A DNA stretch of 15,288 nucleotides from Gammaproteobacteria bacterium (GTDB taxonomy: Bacteria; Pseudomonadota; Gammaproteobacteria; DRJJ01). Position 1 is the stretch's first letter. The number at the start of each line of letters is the position of its first letter. The stretch covers positions 1 through 15,288 of the forward strand of contig DRJJ01000003.1 of the NCBI GenBank assembly GCA_011052255.1. Direction: 5' to 3'. Positions 1-6,597 of this stretch are shown here, in pieces. A model generated the notes under the pieces. That model ran no database searches. It saw only the letters and a list, made by a program, of their open reading frames with translations, and was not told the DNA's origin. The translations under genes were made by a program, and so were the position numbers.

Positions 1-85
1 CTGTATAAGTCTGGGGCGTGGCCACATCCACCTGAACTCACAGGAAGGTATAGCCTGGTTTGCCAATGACAAACCAGCGCAGTAA
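1..85 (+). CDS. Probable C-terminal fragment of an unidentified protein
   Basis: The frame starting at base 2 is open from the left edge to a TAA at 83-85 and gives about 27 residues ending in GIAWFANDKPAQ. The other two plus frames stop within the first 70 bases. It would converge on the PilZ gene that ends at 105, a sensible arrangement. The fragment is too short for family assignment and could be chance. The last codons contain an 8-bp stem-loop (55-77). Confidence 0.35.
   Translation, partial: CISLGRGHIHLNSQEGIAWFANDKPAQ
55..77. other. Stem-loop at the end of the left-edge reading frame
   Basis: CTGGTTTG (55-62) and CAAACCAG (70-77) form a perfect 8-bp stem with a 7-base loop. It lies between two convergent genes, where a transcription stop is expected, but neither strand has a T-tract after it. 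It is therefore not a standard intrinsic terminator; it could be an mRNA 3' end structure. Confidence 0.4.
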
Positions 86-104
86 ATAAACGCAAGAAAT
101 ATCG

Positions 105-551
105 TCAGTCATTTCTCATACGGGGAAATGACTTGGCATAGCGCTGTATCCATTCCAGTGCCGCCTCCTTGCTGGTAAGTTTCCGACCCCCCTGCTCCAG
201 AATGCGGCACCGATATATCTCAATCTGACACACCTGCTCTACCATACGGGCGCGGTAGCCCTGAACCTCGTCAAGAAATTCAATTCCCAGCTCAAAGTGT
301 CCATCTGCCGCATGACACCAGGCTACACGACCGGTGATATCAAATGCCGGTTCCACTACATGGATGCTCATACTGAGCGTGTCACCGACTTGCCACTCAT
401 GATCTGAATCGATAGCCAGACCACCATAACTGATATTACGAATACACTCGGTGGGTGCCTCGGTTTCAGTCTCACTGGCAGACTGGATGTCCACCGGGAT
501 GTTTGCCGGATGGCGGATAAAACGACGATTAATTGATTCCAATGCACCCAT
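105..551 (-). CDS. PilZ domain protein (probable c-di-GMP receptor)
   Basis: A 148-residue single-domain protein. PilZ domains bind cyclic di-GMP through an N-terminal RxxxR motif and a later [D/N]xSxxG motif. Both are visible: RRFIR at residues 9-13 and NISYGG at 39-44. They are followed by the expected beta-barrel pattern (DITGRVAWC, then FELGIEF, about residues 71-92). The C-terminal 50 residues are helical and charged and have no recognised domain. It is cytoplasmic, with no signal peptide or membrane segment. The ATG at 551 has only a weak ribosome-binding site. The gene is divergent from an HDOD-GAF gene across a 284-bp gap. Ligand binding is inferred from the intact motifs; the downstream target (pili, flagella or exopolysaccharide) cannot be told from this window. 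Confidence 0.85.
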   Translation of the reverse strand: MGALESINRRFIRHPANIPVDIQSASETETEAPTECIRNISYGGLAIDSDHEWQVGDTLSMSIHVVEPAFDITGRVAWCHAADGHFELGIEFLDEVQGYRARMVEQVCQIEIYRCRILEQGGRKLTSKEAALEWIQRYAKSFPRMRND

Positions 552-703
552 GACCTTGCTCTTGAGAAGAGTACCTCACACAACGTGATATTAATGTGTT
601 TCTATAGGGTGTATGTAGCACTCTTTACTGTAATGTCAATCATCTACCTCATATATTGATCCTGCATCGACAATTTATCTCAGCATCACTACCCGTGAGA
701 CCA

Positions 704-718
704 GGCTGCTCAGCAGCC
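704..718. other. Short perfect hairpin in the PilZ/HDOD divergent gap
   Basis: GGCTGCT (704-710) pairs with AGCAGCC (712-718) around a single base, so in practice a 6-bp stem with a TCA loop. There is no T-tract. It lies in the 284-bp gap (552-835) that must hold both divergent promoters. I could not assign confident -35/-10 boxes for either gene there. It may be an operator half-site pair or a leader structure. Confidence 0.4.
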
Positions 719-835
719 GTAAGCATAACTAAACCTGCAAATCATCGAGGCCTGTGGCACGCAGGGATTTACGCACTCAAGGCGCAGCCGCTGCGGTCGA
801 TATTATGTATATGAAAACTAAACAGAACATCTGTC

Positions 836-2383
836 ATGAGTAGCTCAGCCAAACAGACAAACACCGTCAACGGAAAGCAGGACCTGAACTATTGGGTCAG
901 CGAACTCAGTCGCCGTCAGATGCCTGCCTTTGCGCATACTGCCCATGCCATTGCCGGCCAGGTGCAGGATGACAATAGTTCCACCGCCCATCTGGCACGC
1001 GAGATTCTTCAGGACCCGACGATGACGGCACGTGTGCTGAAGATGTCGAACAATGTTTTCCATAACCCTTCACAAAGCAAGATCAGCACCGTCAGTCGTG
1101 CGATTGTGGTGCTGGGCTTTGCTACCGTACGTCGCATTTGCATGAGTATTGCTTTTATCGATTCCCTGCTAAAAAACAAGCCCAAAGAGAATATGATGAA
1201 AGCACTGGCACGCAGCTTCCTTGCCGCCACACATGCCCATATGCTGGCCGAGAAACGCGGTGATAAAAACCCGGAAGAAGTCTACATAGCCACCTTGCTA
1301 TACCACCTGGGCAATCTGGTGTTCTGGTGTTTTGCAAACGACTTTGACCCGAACCTTTATGAGCGATTACACAATGCACTGGCAGGCACCGAAACAGACA
1401 CCAGTGACATTGAGCGTCGCGTACTGGGTTTTAGTCTGAAAGAACTCTCAGCCGCTCTTAACCGTGAGTGGCAGTTAAGTGACCTGCTTGAGTTTGCGCT
1501 GGACAGCAAACTTAGCAAGGACAAAAGACTGGGCAATCTGACCATGGGGTATGAGCTGGCCGATACCATCCAGAAAGGCTGGGGTAGTCCCGAAGTAAAA
1601 GAACTGATAAAACGCACAGCAGAGTTGCTGTACATGCCTCAACACAAGGCCGAGGCACTGATAAAGGAAAATACGGAACAGGCATGTCGTACCCTGTCCA
1701 GCCTGGGTGCCGGCAGGGTTAATCATTTAATCCCGCGTCCGCCACAGCCGACGGTATCTAAAGCCGGTGTATTGCAACCGGATGCACAGCTGTCAGATAA
1801 TAGTGGGGCATCCGAGCAACAGCCCGGAACCGGTAAGCTTAATATCCAGCAAGAACAATATGGAGACATGCAATTACAGTTGACCATCCTCGGTGAGATA
1901 TCGGAGCATCTTGAAGAAAGATCCAATATCACGCTGTTGCTGGAAATGGTACTGGAAGGCATCCACCGTGGTATCGGCATGGACCGCACCCTGTTCGCAC
2001 TACTCTCACCTGACCGCACCAGTCTGCACACCAAGCTGGCGCTGGGCAAAGATCGTGACCAGATAAGCAGGCAGTTCTCGTTTCGTATGGATCAGCCCGG
2101 ACAGATCAGAAATCTGATTACACAACAACGCGGCCTGTTGATTGACCCGTCGCAATCACCCTGGGACAAACGTCTGGCTACAGATCCGATCAGCGAGCTA
2201 TGCAAGGGGCAGATATTTTTTATCAGCCCGATAATCGTCAATCGCAAGATTATCGGCGTATTCTACGCAGACAGGGCTGTCACCAAACGCAACATGGACA
2301 AAGCCAGCTTCCATAGTTTTAAACTGTTCGTACAACAAGCCAGTATGGGATTAAGCCACTGCCAGTCACACAGTCAGAAATGA
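836..2383 (+). CDS. HDOD domain protein with C-terminal GAF domain
   Basis: A 515-residue cytoplasmic signalling protein. Residues about 20-220 match the HDOD family, a catalytically dead relative of HD phosphohydrolases: helices with REILQDPTMTARVLKMSN (55-72), then VSRAIVVLGF (86-95). The place where an HD enzyme has its His-Asp pair reads YHLG (156-159), so no metal-dependent hydrolysis is expected. Residues about 290-345 are a polar linker rich in Gln, Ser and Pro. Residues about 350-510 resemble a GAF sensory domain (NITLLLEMVLEGI, then FFISPIIVNRKIIGVFYAD). HDOD proteins usually act as scaffolds in signalling, motility or c-di-GMP networks, which suits the divergent PilZ gene. The ATG at 836 has no clear Shine-Dalgarno sequence, so the start is less certain than the frame. 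Confidence 0.85.
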   Translation: MSSSAKQTNTVNGKQDLNYWVSELSRRQMPAFAHTAHAIAGQVQDDNSSTAHLAREILQDPTMTARVLKMSNNVFHNPSQSKISTVSRAIVVLGFATVRRICMSIAFIDSLLKNKPKENMMKALARSFLAATHAHMLAEKRGDKNPEEVYIATLLYHLGNLVFWCFANDFDPNLYERLHNALAGTETDTSDIERRVLGFSLKELSAALNREWQLSDLLEFALDSKLSKDKRLGNLTMGYELADTIQKGWGSPEVKELIKRTAELLYMPQHKAEALIKENTEQACRTLSSLGAGRVNHLIPRPPQPTVSKAGVLQPDAQLSDNSGASEQQPGTGKLNIQQEQYGDMQLQLTILGEISEHLEERSNITLLLEMVLEGIHRGIGMDRTLFALLSPDRTSLHTKLALGKDRDQISRQFSFRMDQPGQIRNLITQQRGLLIDPSQSPWDKRLATDPISELCKGQIFFISPIIVNRKIIGVFYADRAVTKRNMDKASFHSFKLFVQQASMGLSHCQSHSQK

Positions 2384-2431
2384 GATTTGTCCAGCATTAT
2401 TCACCGAAATCACGACCTGGAGGTTTCCTGC

Positions 2432-2467
2432 AAAAAAAATAAGGTGGCTACATCCATGCAGGCCACC
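2432..2467 (-). terminator. Probable intrinsic terminator of the cupin operon
   Basis: On the minus strand a GGTGGC (2467-2462) / GCCACC (2448-2443) stem with a 13-base loop is followed by TTATTTTTTTT (2442-2432). It lies about 75 bases after the cupin stop at 2542. The stem is short and the loop large, so efficiency is uncertain, but the U-tract is good. The same region carries GGCATCCTTGCC (2473-2484), which recurs upstream of mazG. Confidence 0.55.
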
Positions 2468-2541
2468 AAAACGGCATCCTTGCCCAAGGTCATCCCTGAT
2501 GCGGAAGAGAAAGGGTTAACTATAAATATCTGAATCTGCTG

Positions 2542-3288
2542 TTATACCGGGTTGCGTGCTCGCACACGCTTGGCCGACAACATATTATCTTCACTGACAT
2601 CACCCAATGGGTAGTACCAGTTCTGTTCATTCTTAAACTCGGAAGGTGACTGCACTTTAAGAATAACGGTGTCCGGTGTTCTGGAGTTAAGCCCCTGGAT
2701 ATTATTCCTTAGCTTGCCAAACAAGGTCGTATCATACTGTTCGAGGAATCGCTCAGGATTCATATCCAGCCCGACAATTTCACCCCAGCTACCTTTCTGG
2801 GTCTGGGACTGAAGGGTATAACGCTGTATCTCGACAGAACCTGAAATCACCATCATAGCGCCCTCGCAGCCAGGGTGGTCATGTAGCGGTACCGGTGTTC
2901 CCGGGTACAGGCGTATCAGACTCAACCTGCCTAGCTCGTCTTCATATAATGTATTGCCTCTCCAATAGTCATCGCTACTGCCGAATGAGAGCATATCCTC
3001 GATTGCTGCCTGATAATCATTAGAAAGCATCATATAATGATGCAGAAACAGGAGTGTGCGGCCTACCCGTATACTGGCTTCCCAGTCATTTTTTCTGGCG
3101 CTGTACTGCGCCGTATGAACATGTTCGACCAGATTCTCCCAGAGTTTCATTCCTCCCAGACAGAACGGCATTTTCCCTGGCGCCATGACTTCCAGTGCTG
3201 GCTCGGTATCTGCCTTGTCTGTTGATGATTGAACGTCAATTTTCTGCATGACCTGACTCCACTTTTTTTCTTCTGCATAAGCAATCAT
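2542..3288 (-). CDS. Cysteine/thiol dioxygenase-like cupin protein
   Basis: A 248-residue cytoplasmic protein with a single cupin barrel in its second half. Cupin motif 1 is clear: G130-x5-H136-x-H138-x3-E142, in the run PVPLHDHPGCEGAMMVISG. The overall pattern, including the 'NIQGL...TPDTVILKVQSP' strand pair near 196-215, resembles thiol dioxygenases of the cysteine dioxygenase / plant cysteine oxidase / ADO group. These add O2 to a thiol to give a sulfinate, using iron held by three histidines. Here the place where the third histidine is expected carries glutamine (Q198, codon CAG), so activity and metal are uncertain. The N-terminal 100 residues are helical and not recognised. The start is well supported: GGAGGA at 3296-3301 precedes the ATG at 3288. 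It follows a small membrane peptide gene by 39 bases in a likely operon, and both are divergent from a Crp-like regulator. Confidence 0.75.
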   Translation of the reverse strand: MIAYAEEKKWSQVMQKIDVQSSTDKADTEPALEVMAPGKMPFCLGGMKLWENLVEHVHTAQYSARKNDWEASIRVGRTLLFLHHYMMLSNDYQAAIEDMLSFGSSDDYWRGNTLYEDELGRLSLIRLYPGTPVPLHDHPGCEGAMMVISGSVEIQRYTLQSQTQKGSWGEIVGLDMNPERFLEQYDTTLFGKLRNNIQGLNSRTPDTVILKVQSPSEFKNEQNWYYPLGDVSEDNMLSAKRVRARNPV

Positions 3289-3327
3289 CGGATATCCTCC
3301 TGCGTGCTGATACGAGGCGGCAATCTG

Positions 3328-3507
3328 TCAGCCATGTCGCTTGCGGCTTACTATCAATGGAAGTACATCCTTGACAACCATTTCATGGCTAGCCGGTAAT
3401 AATGACCCGCTAGATCCAATATCATGAGATACTTCAGGTATACTAAAAAAGCTGACCACGGCGATTAACGACAGCACCGATAAAACCAGTAAATTCGATA
3501 CTCTCAT
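3328..3507 (-). CDS. Small membrane or exported peptide, unknown function
   Basis: About 59 residues. An N-terminal hydrophobic stretch (NLLVLSVLSLIAVVSFF) could be a signal anchor or signal peptide; the rest is mixed and ends in basic RKRHG. An ACCTCC complement (GGAGGT on the minus strand, 3516-3521) lies 8 bases before an ATG at 3507. A GTG at 3510 is in frame but closer to the ribosome-binding site, so I prefer the ATG. It is the first gene of the probable operon with the cupin at 3288. No family recognised. The good ribosome-binding site and operon position argue that it is real. Confidence 0.55.
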   Translation of the reverse strand: MRVSNLLVLSVLSLIAVVSFFSIPEVSHDIGSSGSLLPASHEMVVKDVLPLIVSRKRHG

Positions 3508-3554
3508 CACGCTGTACCTCCATCTGACCCGTACTCTCTGCTGTTGATAACCAG

Positions 3555-3586
3555 TTTATACAGATCACGATCAGTAGCTGTGTCAA
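3555..3586 (-). promoter_or_regulatory. Candidate promoter of the cupin operon
   Basis: On the minus strand a perfect TTGACA (3586-3581) is followed by TATAAA (3560-3555). The 20-bp spacer is longer than the optimal 17, typical of a weak promoter that needs an activator. A start near 3548 would leave a leader of about 40 bases to the small peptide gene. The TGTGA/TCACA site at 3602-3616 would then be centred about 61 bp upstream of the start, the classic class I Crp position. Inference only. Confidence 0.35.
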
Positions 3587-3601
3587 AAGTCCCGGCTATT
3601 T

Positions 3602-3616
3602 TGTGAAAAAGTCACA
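3602..3616. promoter_or_regulatory. Crp-like inverted repeat TGTGA-N5-TCACA
   Basis: TGTGA (3602-3606) and TCACA (3612-3616) are exact Crp half-sites in inverted orientation. They are separated by 5 bases rather than the 6 of the E. coli Crp consensus. The site lies in the divergent gap between the cupin operon and a Crp-family gene whose recognition helix keeps the Arg-Glu-x3-Arg contacts. The regulator may therefore control itself, the cupin operon, or both. Confidence 0.45.
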
Positions 3617-3739
3617 GAAACTTGTTAATAATAGGCGCTACATAGTCCACAGTTAATAATTACTGGCTATTACGCACTGAAAACATGCATCAGAGACCTG
3701 CAAGCTGGTGAAAACGCTATAACTTCAGAGGATTGTGAT

Positions 3740-4462
3740 ATGATGAATCAGACGCAATTACATACAACCATGCATACCCATTTTCTACATGGGCAGCACG
3801 ATGACAAAACAACACGTATGATCGAGAATATATTACTATTTTCTGATTTACCAGAAGACTATCTGAAGCATATCGCCAGCTGCGCCGTGTCGCGTAACTA
3901 TCCCAAAAACTCCATTCTGATCACTGAAGGCGATCAAAGCGACTCGCTGTACATTATCGAAAGTGGCCGGGTCAAGATCTTCCTGAACGATGAAAGCGGC
4001 AAAGAAGTCATTCTGAACATCCAGGGCCAAAATGAATACTTCGGTGAACTGGCCATGCTGGATGAAGCACCACGGTCTGCATCAGTCATGACACTGGAAC
4101 CTTCTCGCTTTTCTATCATATCCAAGGTTGATTTTGATGCCTGTCTAAAATCCTACCCGGATATCGCAGTACACCTGATTCGAGCCCTGGCCGGACGTAT
4201 ACGTGCCCTGACAGAAAATGTACGCGACCTGGCTCTGCATGATGTCTATGAACGGGTTGCCAGCCTGCTGCTGAAAATGGCACAGGAGCAAGACAACAAA
4301 CTGACCATCACCCAGAAGCTCACTCATCAGGAAATTGCCAACATGGTGGGAGCCTCACGTGAAATGATCAGCCGTATCATGAAGGATCTGACGACGGGTG
4401 GTTACATTGAATCACATTCCAAGCAGATCACGATACTGAAGAAACTGCCAGCCCATTGGTAG
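3740..4462 (+). CDS. Crp/Fnr family transcriptional regulator
   Basis: A 240-residue DNA-binding protein. Residues about 30-145 form a cyclic-nucleotide-binding-type beta-roll; the phosphate-binding cassette reads FGELAMLDEAPRSASV (101-116), keeping the Gly-Glu-Leu and Arg-Ser-Ala pattern of nucleotide-binding Crp proteins. A long dimerisation helix follows (about 143-165). The C-terminal winged helix includes KLTHQEIANMVGASREMISR (193-212), with R207, E208 and R212 at the positions by which Crp reads TGTGA. It has no N-terminal cysteine cluster, so it is not a [4Fe-4S] Fnr. The T127/S128 pair of E. coli Crp appears as Leu-Thr, so ligand preference may differ. AGAGGA (3727-3732) sits 7 bases before the ATG at 3740; a second ATG follows at once. 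It is divergent from the cupin operon. Confidence 0.88.
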   Translation: MMNQTQLHTTMHTHFLHGQHDDKTTRMIENILLFSDLPEDYLKHIASCAVSRNYPKNSILITEGDQSDSLYIIESGRVKIFLNDESGKEVILNIQGQNEYFGELAMLDEAPRSASVMTLEPSRFSIISKVDFDACLKSYPDIAVHLIRALAGRIRALTENVRDLALHDVYERVASLLLKMAQEQDNKLTITQKLTHQEIANMVGASREMISRIMKDLTTGGYIESHSKQITILKKLPAHW

Positions 4463-4551
4463 GCAATACCGGGAACCAGGTCTGACGTGAACGACCGGAT
4501 TAGCCGGGCTTTTCAACTGTACTGTTGTACTGTATACAAGACTCGCGAACC

Positions 4552-5943
4552 TTAAATCCGCCTGACCCGAAAAGAGCGCCCCTTCAACTTTCCCTGCTCC
4601 AGTTTTTTTAGCGCGCGACTGCAGGCCTCCTGGCTAACGGCTACATAAGCCCGGTTATCAAATATATGGATTTTACCAACCTGCTTACCGATAATGCCAT
4701 TTTCTCCGGTTAGGGCACCCAGTATATCACCTGGCCTTACTTTCTGTTTTTTACCGCCATCAATTAACAGGGACGTCATGGGTGGCTTATAGGTCGGCGT
4801 TTCAAGCAGGCTTGTTGGTGGCAACGGCTCAATATCAATGGTCTGATCAATATACGCCTCCAGCCGAGCGACCTTAAAATTTTCTTTCTCGTTATATAAA
4901 GTACAGGCTATGCCCTTGCTTCCCGCCCGCCCGGTGCGACCGATTCGGTGAACATGTACTTCGGCATCACGAGCAATGTGGTAATTAATCACAACGTCCA
5001 GCGCATCAATGTCCAGACCACGAGCGGCGACATCAGTGGCAACCAGTACCGAAGTACTTTTATTCGCAAACCGTACCAGCGTCTGGTCTCGGTCACGCTG
5101 TTCCAGATCACCGTGCAGGGCCAGTGCGCTAAACCCATGATGGTACAGCGCGTCAGCCACTTCCTGCGTTTCCCGTTTCGTATTACAGAACACTAACGCA
5201 GATTCAGGACGATAATGCAGCAGCAACAGGCGCACAGCGGTCAGGCGCGGAAAATTATCGTTAACTTCGTACAAATACTGCTGAATACTGGAGTCATCAT
5301 GGGTCGATGCCACCTGCACTGTAACCGGCTGCTTCATAATGCGTCTTGAGATTGACTGAATCTGGCCGGGGAAGGTGGCACTAAACAGCAGGGTCTGACG
5401 ATTAGCTGGAGTATGCTCAATGATCGCATCCAGCGCGGCCTGAAATCCCATCTCGAGCATACGGTCTGCTTCATCAAGTACAAGCGCCGTTAAACTGTCC
5501 AGCTTGAGTGTACCTTTACGCAGATGCTCTTCGATGCGCCCTGGTGTTCCGACAATAATGTGGGCACCATGCTCCAGAGAACCCAGCTGCGGCCCAAACG
5601 GTGTACCACCGCACAGGGTCAGTACCTTAATGTTGTGAATGGCTCGCCCCAGTCTGCGCACCTCTTTAGCAACCTGGTCGGCCAGCTCCCGGGTTGGGCA
5701 TAGCACCAGCGACTGCACGCGAAAGCGTTTTACATCAAGTCTCTCCAACAGGCCCAGACCAAATGCAGCAGTTTTCCCAGACCCTGTTTTCCCCTGCGCA
5801 ATAACGTCTTTTCCCTCCAGAATGCAAGGCAGACTCTGCGCCTGTATCGGCGTCATAGCCTGATAGCCCAGCGACTCCAGGTTCTTGAGTAAAGCAGGAT
5901 GTAGCTTAAGTGATGAGAAGGCTGTTTGGCTCAAGGTGGTCAT
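4552..5943 (-). CDS. dbpA: ATP-dependent RNA helicase DbpA (DEAD-box)
   Basis: A 463-residue protein, close to the length of E. coli DbpA. In order it shows a Q motif region (TPIQAQSLP, 31-39), motif I GKTGSGKT (51-58), Ia PTREL (83-87), Ib TPGR (133-136), II DEAD (157-160), III SAT (188-190), V TDVAARGLD (303-311) and VI HRIGRTGR (332-339). The last 75 residues (about 389-463, SLLIDGGKKQKVRPGDILGA onward) match the DbpA RNA-binding domain, an RRM-like fold that targets hairpin 92 of 23S rRNA. This tail separates DbpA from RhlE, SrmB and CsdA. Its role is late assembly of the 50S ribosomal subunit. The start codon has only an AGG directly adjacent. The next gene upstream on this strand is a cold-shock protein, separated by two hairpins. 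Confidence 0.93.
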   Translation of the reverse strand: MTTLSQTAFSSLKLHPALLKNLESLGYQAMTPIQAQSLPCILEGKDVIAQGKTGSGKTAAFGLGLLERLDVKRFRVQSLVLCPTRELADQVAKEVRRLGRAIHNIKVLTLCGGTPFGPQLGSLEHGAHIIVGTPGRIEEHLRKGTLKLDSLTALVLDEADRMLEMGFQAALDAIIEHTPANRQTLLFSATFPGQIQSISRRIMKQPVTVQVASTHDDSSIQQYLYEVNDNFPRLTAVRLLLLHYRPESALVFCNTKRETQEVADALYHHGFSALALHGDLEQRDRDQTLVRFANKSTSVLVATDVAARGLDIDALDVVINYHIARDAEVHVHRIGRTGRAGSKGIACTLYNEKENFKVARLEAYIDQTIDIEPLPPTSLLETPTYKPPMTSLLIDGGKKQKVRPGDILGALTGENGIIGKQVGKIHIFDNRAYVAVSQEACSRALKKLEQGKLKGRSFRVRRI

Positions 5944-6019
5944 CCTGTGTTGGCATGGCAGAAATCAGGTAATCATAGTATCAGATGAGTGGTGCAGGTG
6001 TGGAGAACTCATCCAATAG

Positions 6020-6051
6020 AAAAGGGCAAGACCACCAGGCCCTGCCCTTTT
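6020..6051. terminator. Terminator-like hairpin between csp and dbpA
   Basis: AAAAGGGCA (6020-6028) pairs with TGCCCTTTT (6043-6051) as a perfect 9-bp stem with a 14-base loop. Because of the flanking A and T runs it reads as an intrinsic terminator on both strands. On the minus strand it is 70-100 bases after the cold-shock gene stop and about 75 before dbpA, so it probably ends or attenuates csp transcription. Confidence 0.65.
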
Positions 6052-6054
6052 AGC

Positions 6055-6077
6055 CCTCATGCCGGTGAGGCATGAGG
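6055..6077. other. Strong second hairpin just after the csp gene
   Basis: CCTCATGCC (6055-6063) and GGCATGAGG (6069-6077) form a perfect 9-bp stem with a 5-base loop. It has no T-tract and directly precedes (on the minus strand) the terminator hairpin at 6020-6051. It may protect the csp mRNA 3' end from exonucleases or act with the next hairpin as a composite terminator. Confidence 0.6.
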
Positions 6078-6121
6078 CTGACCATCGTTGAAATCAACAC
6101 AGGCCAGTAACCATCCAGTAT

Positions 6122-6328
6122 TTAGATCGCTACGATATTCTCTGCCTGAGGACCTTTCGCGCCCTGAGTAACAGTGAACTCGACCTTCTGGCCTTCAGCC
6201 AGCGTTTTGAAGCCAGAACCAGAGATAGCACTGAAATGTGCAAAAACGTCAGGGCCGGATTCCTGCTCGATAAAACCGAAGCCTTTTGATTCGTTGAACC
6301 ATTTAACGGTGCCGGTAGTAGTAGACAT
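6122..6328 (-). CDS. Cold-shock protein, CspA family
   Basis: A 68-residue single cold-shock domain, the usual size. RNP1 reads KGFGFI (residues 15-20) and RNP2 reads VFAHFSAI (28-35), preceded by the family start GTVKWFNESKGFG. The protein binds single-stranded nucleic acid and melts RNA structure. AGGAA at 6336-6340 precedes the ATG at 6328. A strong sigma-70 promoter at 6504-6531 implies an unusually long leader of about 170 bases, as in cold-induced cspA genes. Whether this copy is cold-induced or constitutive cannot be told from the protein alone. Confidence 0.95.
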   Translation of the reverse strand: MSTTTGTVKWFNESKGFGFIEQESGPDVFAHFSAISGSGFKTLAEGQKVEFTVTQGAKGPQAENIVAI

Positions 6329-6497
6329 AATAATATTCCTGTTAGATATAAAGTAGTGGTAACCCTGTTAATCAAGTGCATGAATAAGCAAGGTGGTTTT
6401 GCTTGAAGTGTTGCGATTACTTATGAAGAACAGGACGAGGTACTAAAAGACTAAACATCGAAATGGCGCGCATAAATATCAGACGTACTATCAAACT
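6329..6497 (-). promoter_or_regulatory. Long csp 5' leader (possible RNA thermosensor)
   Basis: If transcription starts near 6497, the csp mRNA has about 169 leader bases, close to the long leader known for E. coli cspA. The leader begins with TTTGATAGTACGTCTGA, which resembles from memory the 'cold box' start of enterobacterial cspA mRNAs. Nearer the gene, AAGCAA/TTGCTT (6386-6404) forms a small stem. No open reading frame explains this region. A role in temperature sensing is inferred. Confidence 0.45.
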
Positions 6498-6503
6498 GAG
6501 TGA

Positions 6504-6531
6504 ATTATATACAGCCACTCCCTGTAGTCAA
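6504..6531 (-). promoter_or_regulatory. Strong sigma-70 promoter of csp
   Basis: On the minus strand TTGACT (6531-6526) is separated by 16 bases from a perfect TATAAT (6509-6504). The predicted start is near 6497. It is one of the best promoter matches in the window and points toward the cold-shock gene. Confidence 0.7.
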
Positions 6532-6597
6532 CATAAATTCCCTGTGCGCTGGACTATCTACACCCTCCACCCAGTCTGAAAGACCATGATCACGTAG

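Noticed and set aside
3740..4462. Possible oxygen-sensing Fnr
   Set aside because: The N-terminal region lacks the cysteine cluster needed for the [4Fe-4S] site; the nucleotide-binding cassette is Crp-like.
4495..4513. CCGG-ATTAG-CCGG followed by GCTTTT after the Crp-like gene
   Set aside because: The stem is only 4 bp and the T-run is 4 bases, too weak to call a terminator.
4518..4533. Tandem 8-mer TGTACTGT x2
   Set aside because: Just two copies of a short word between convergent genes; likely chance.
6130..6381. Longer minus-strand frame overlapping the cold-shock gene
   Set aside because: It is a different frame from the strongly conserved cold-shock domain and has no family match; it spans the leader only because of chance.
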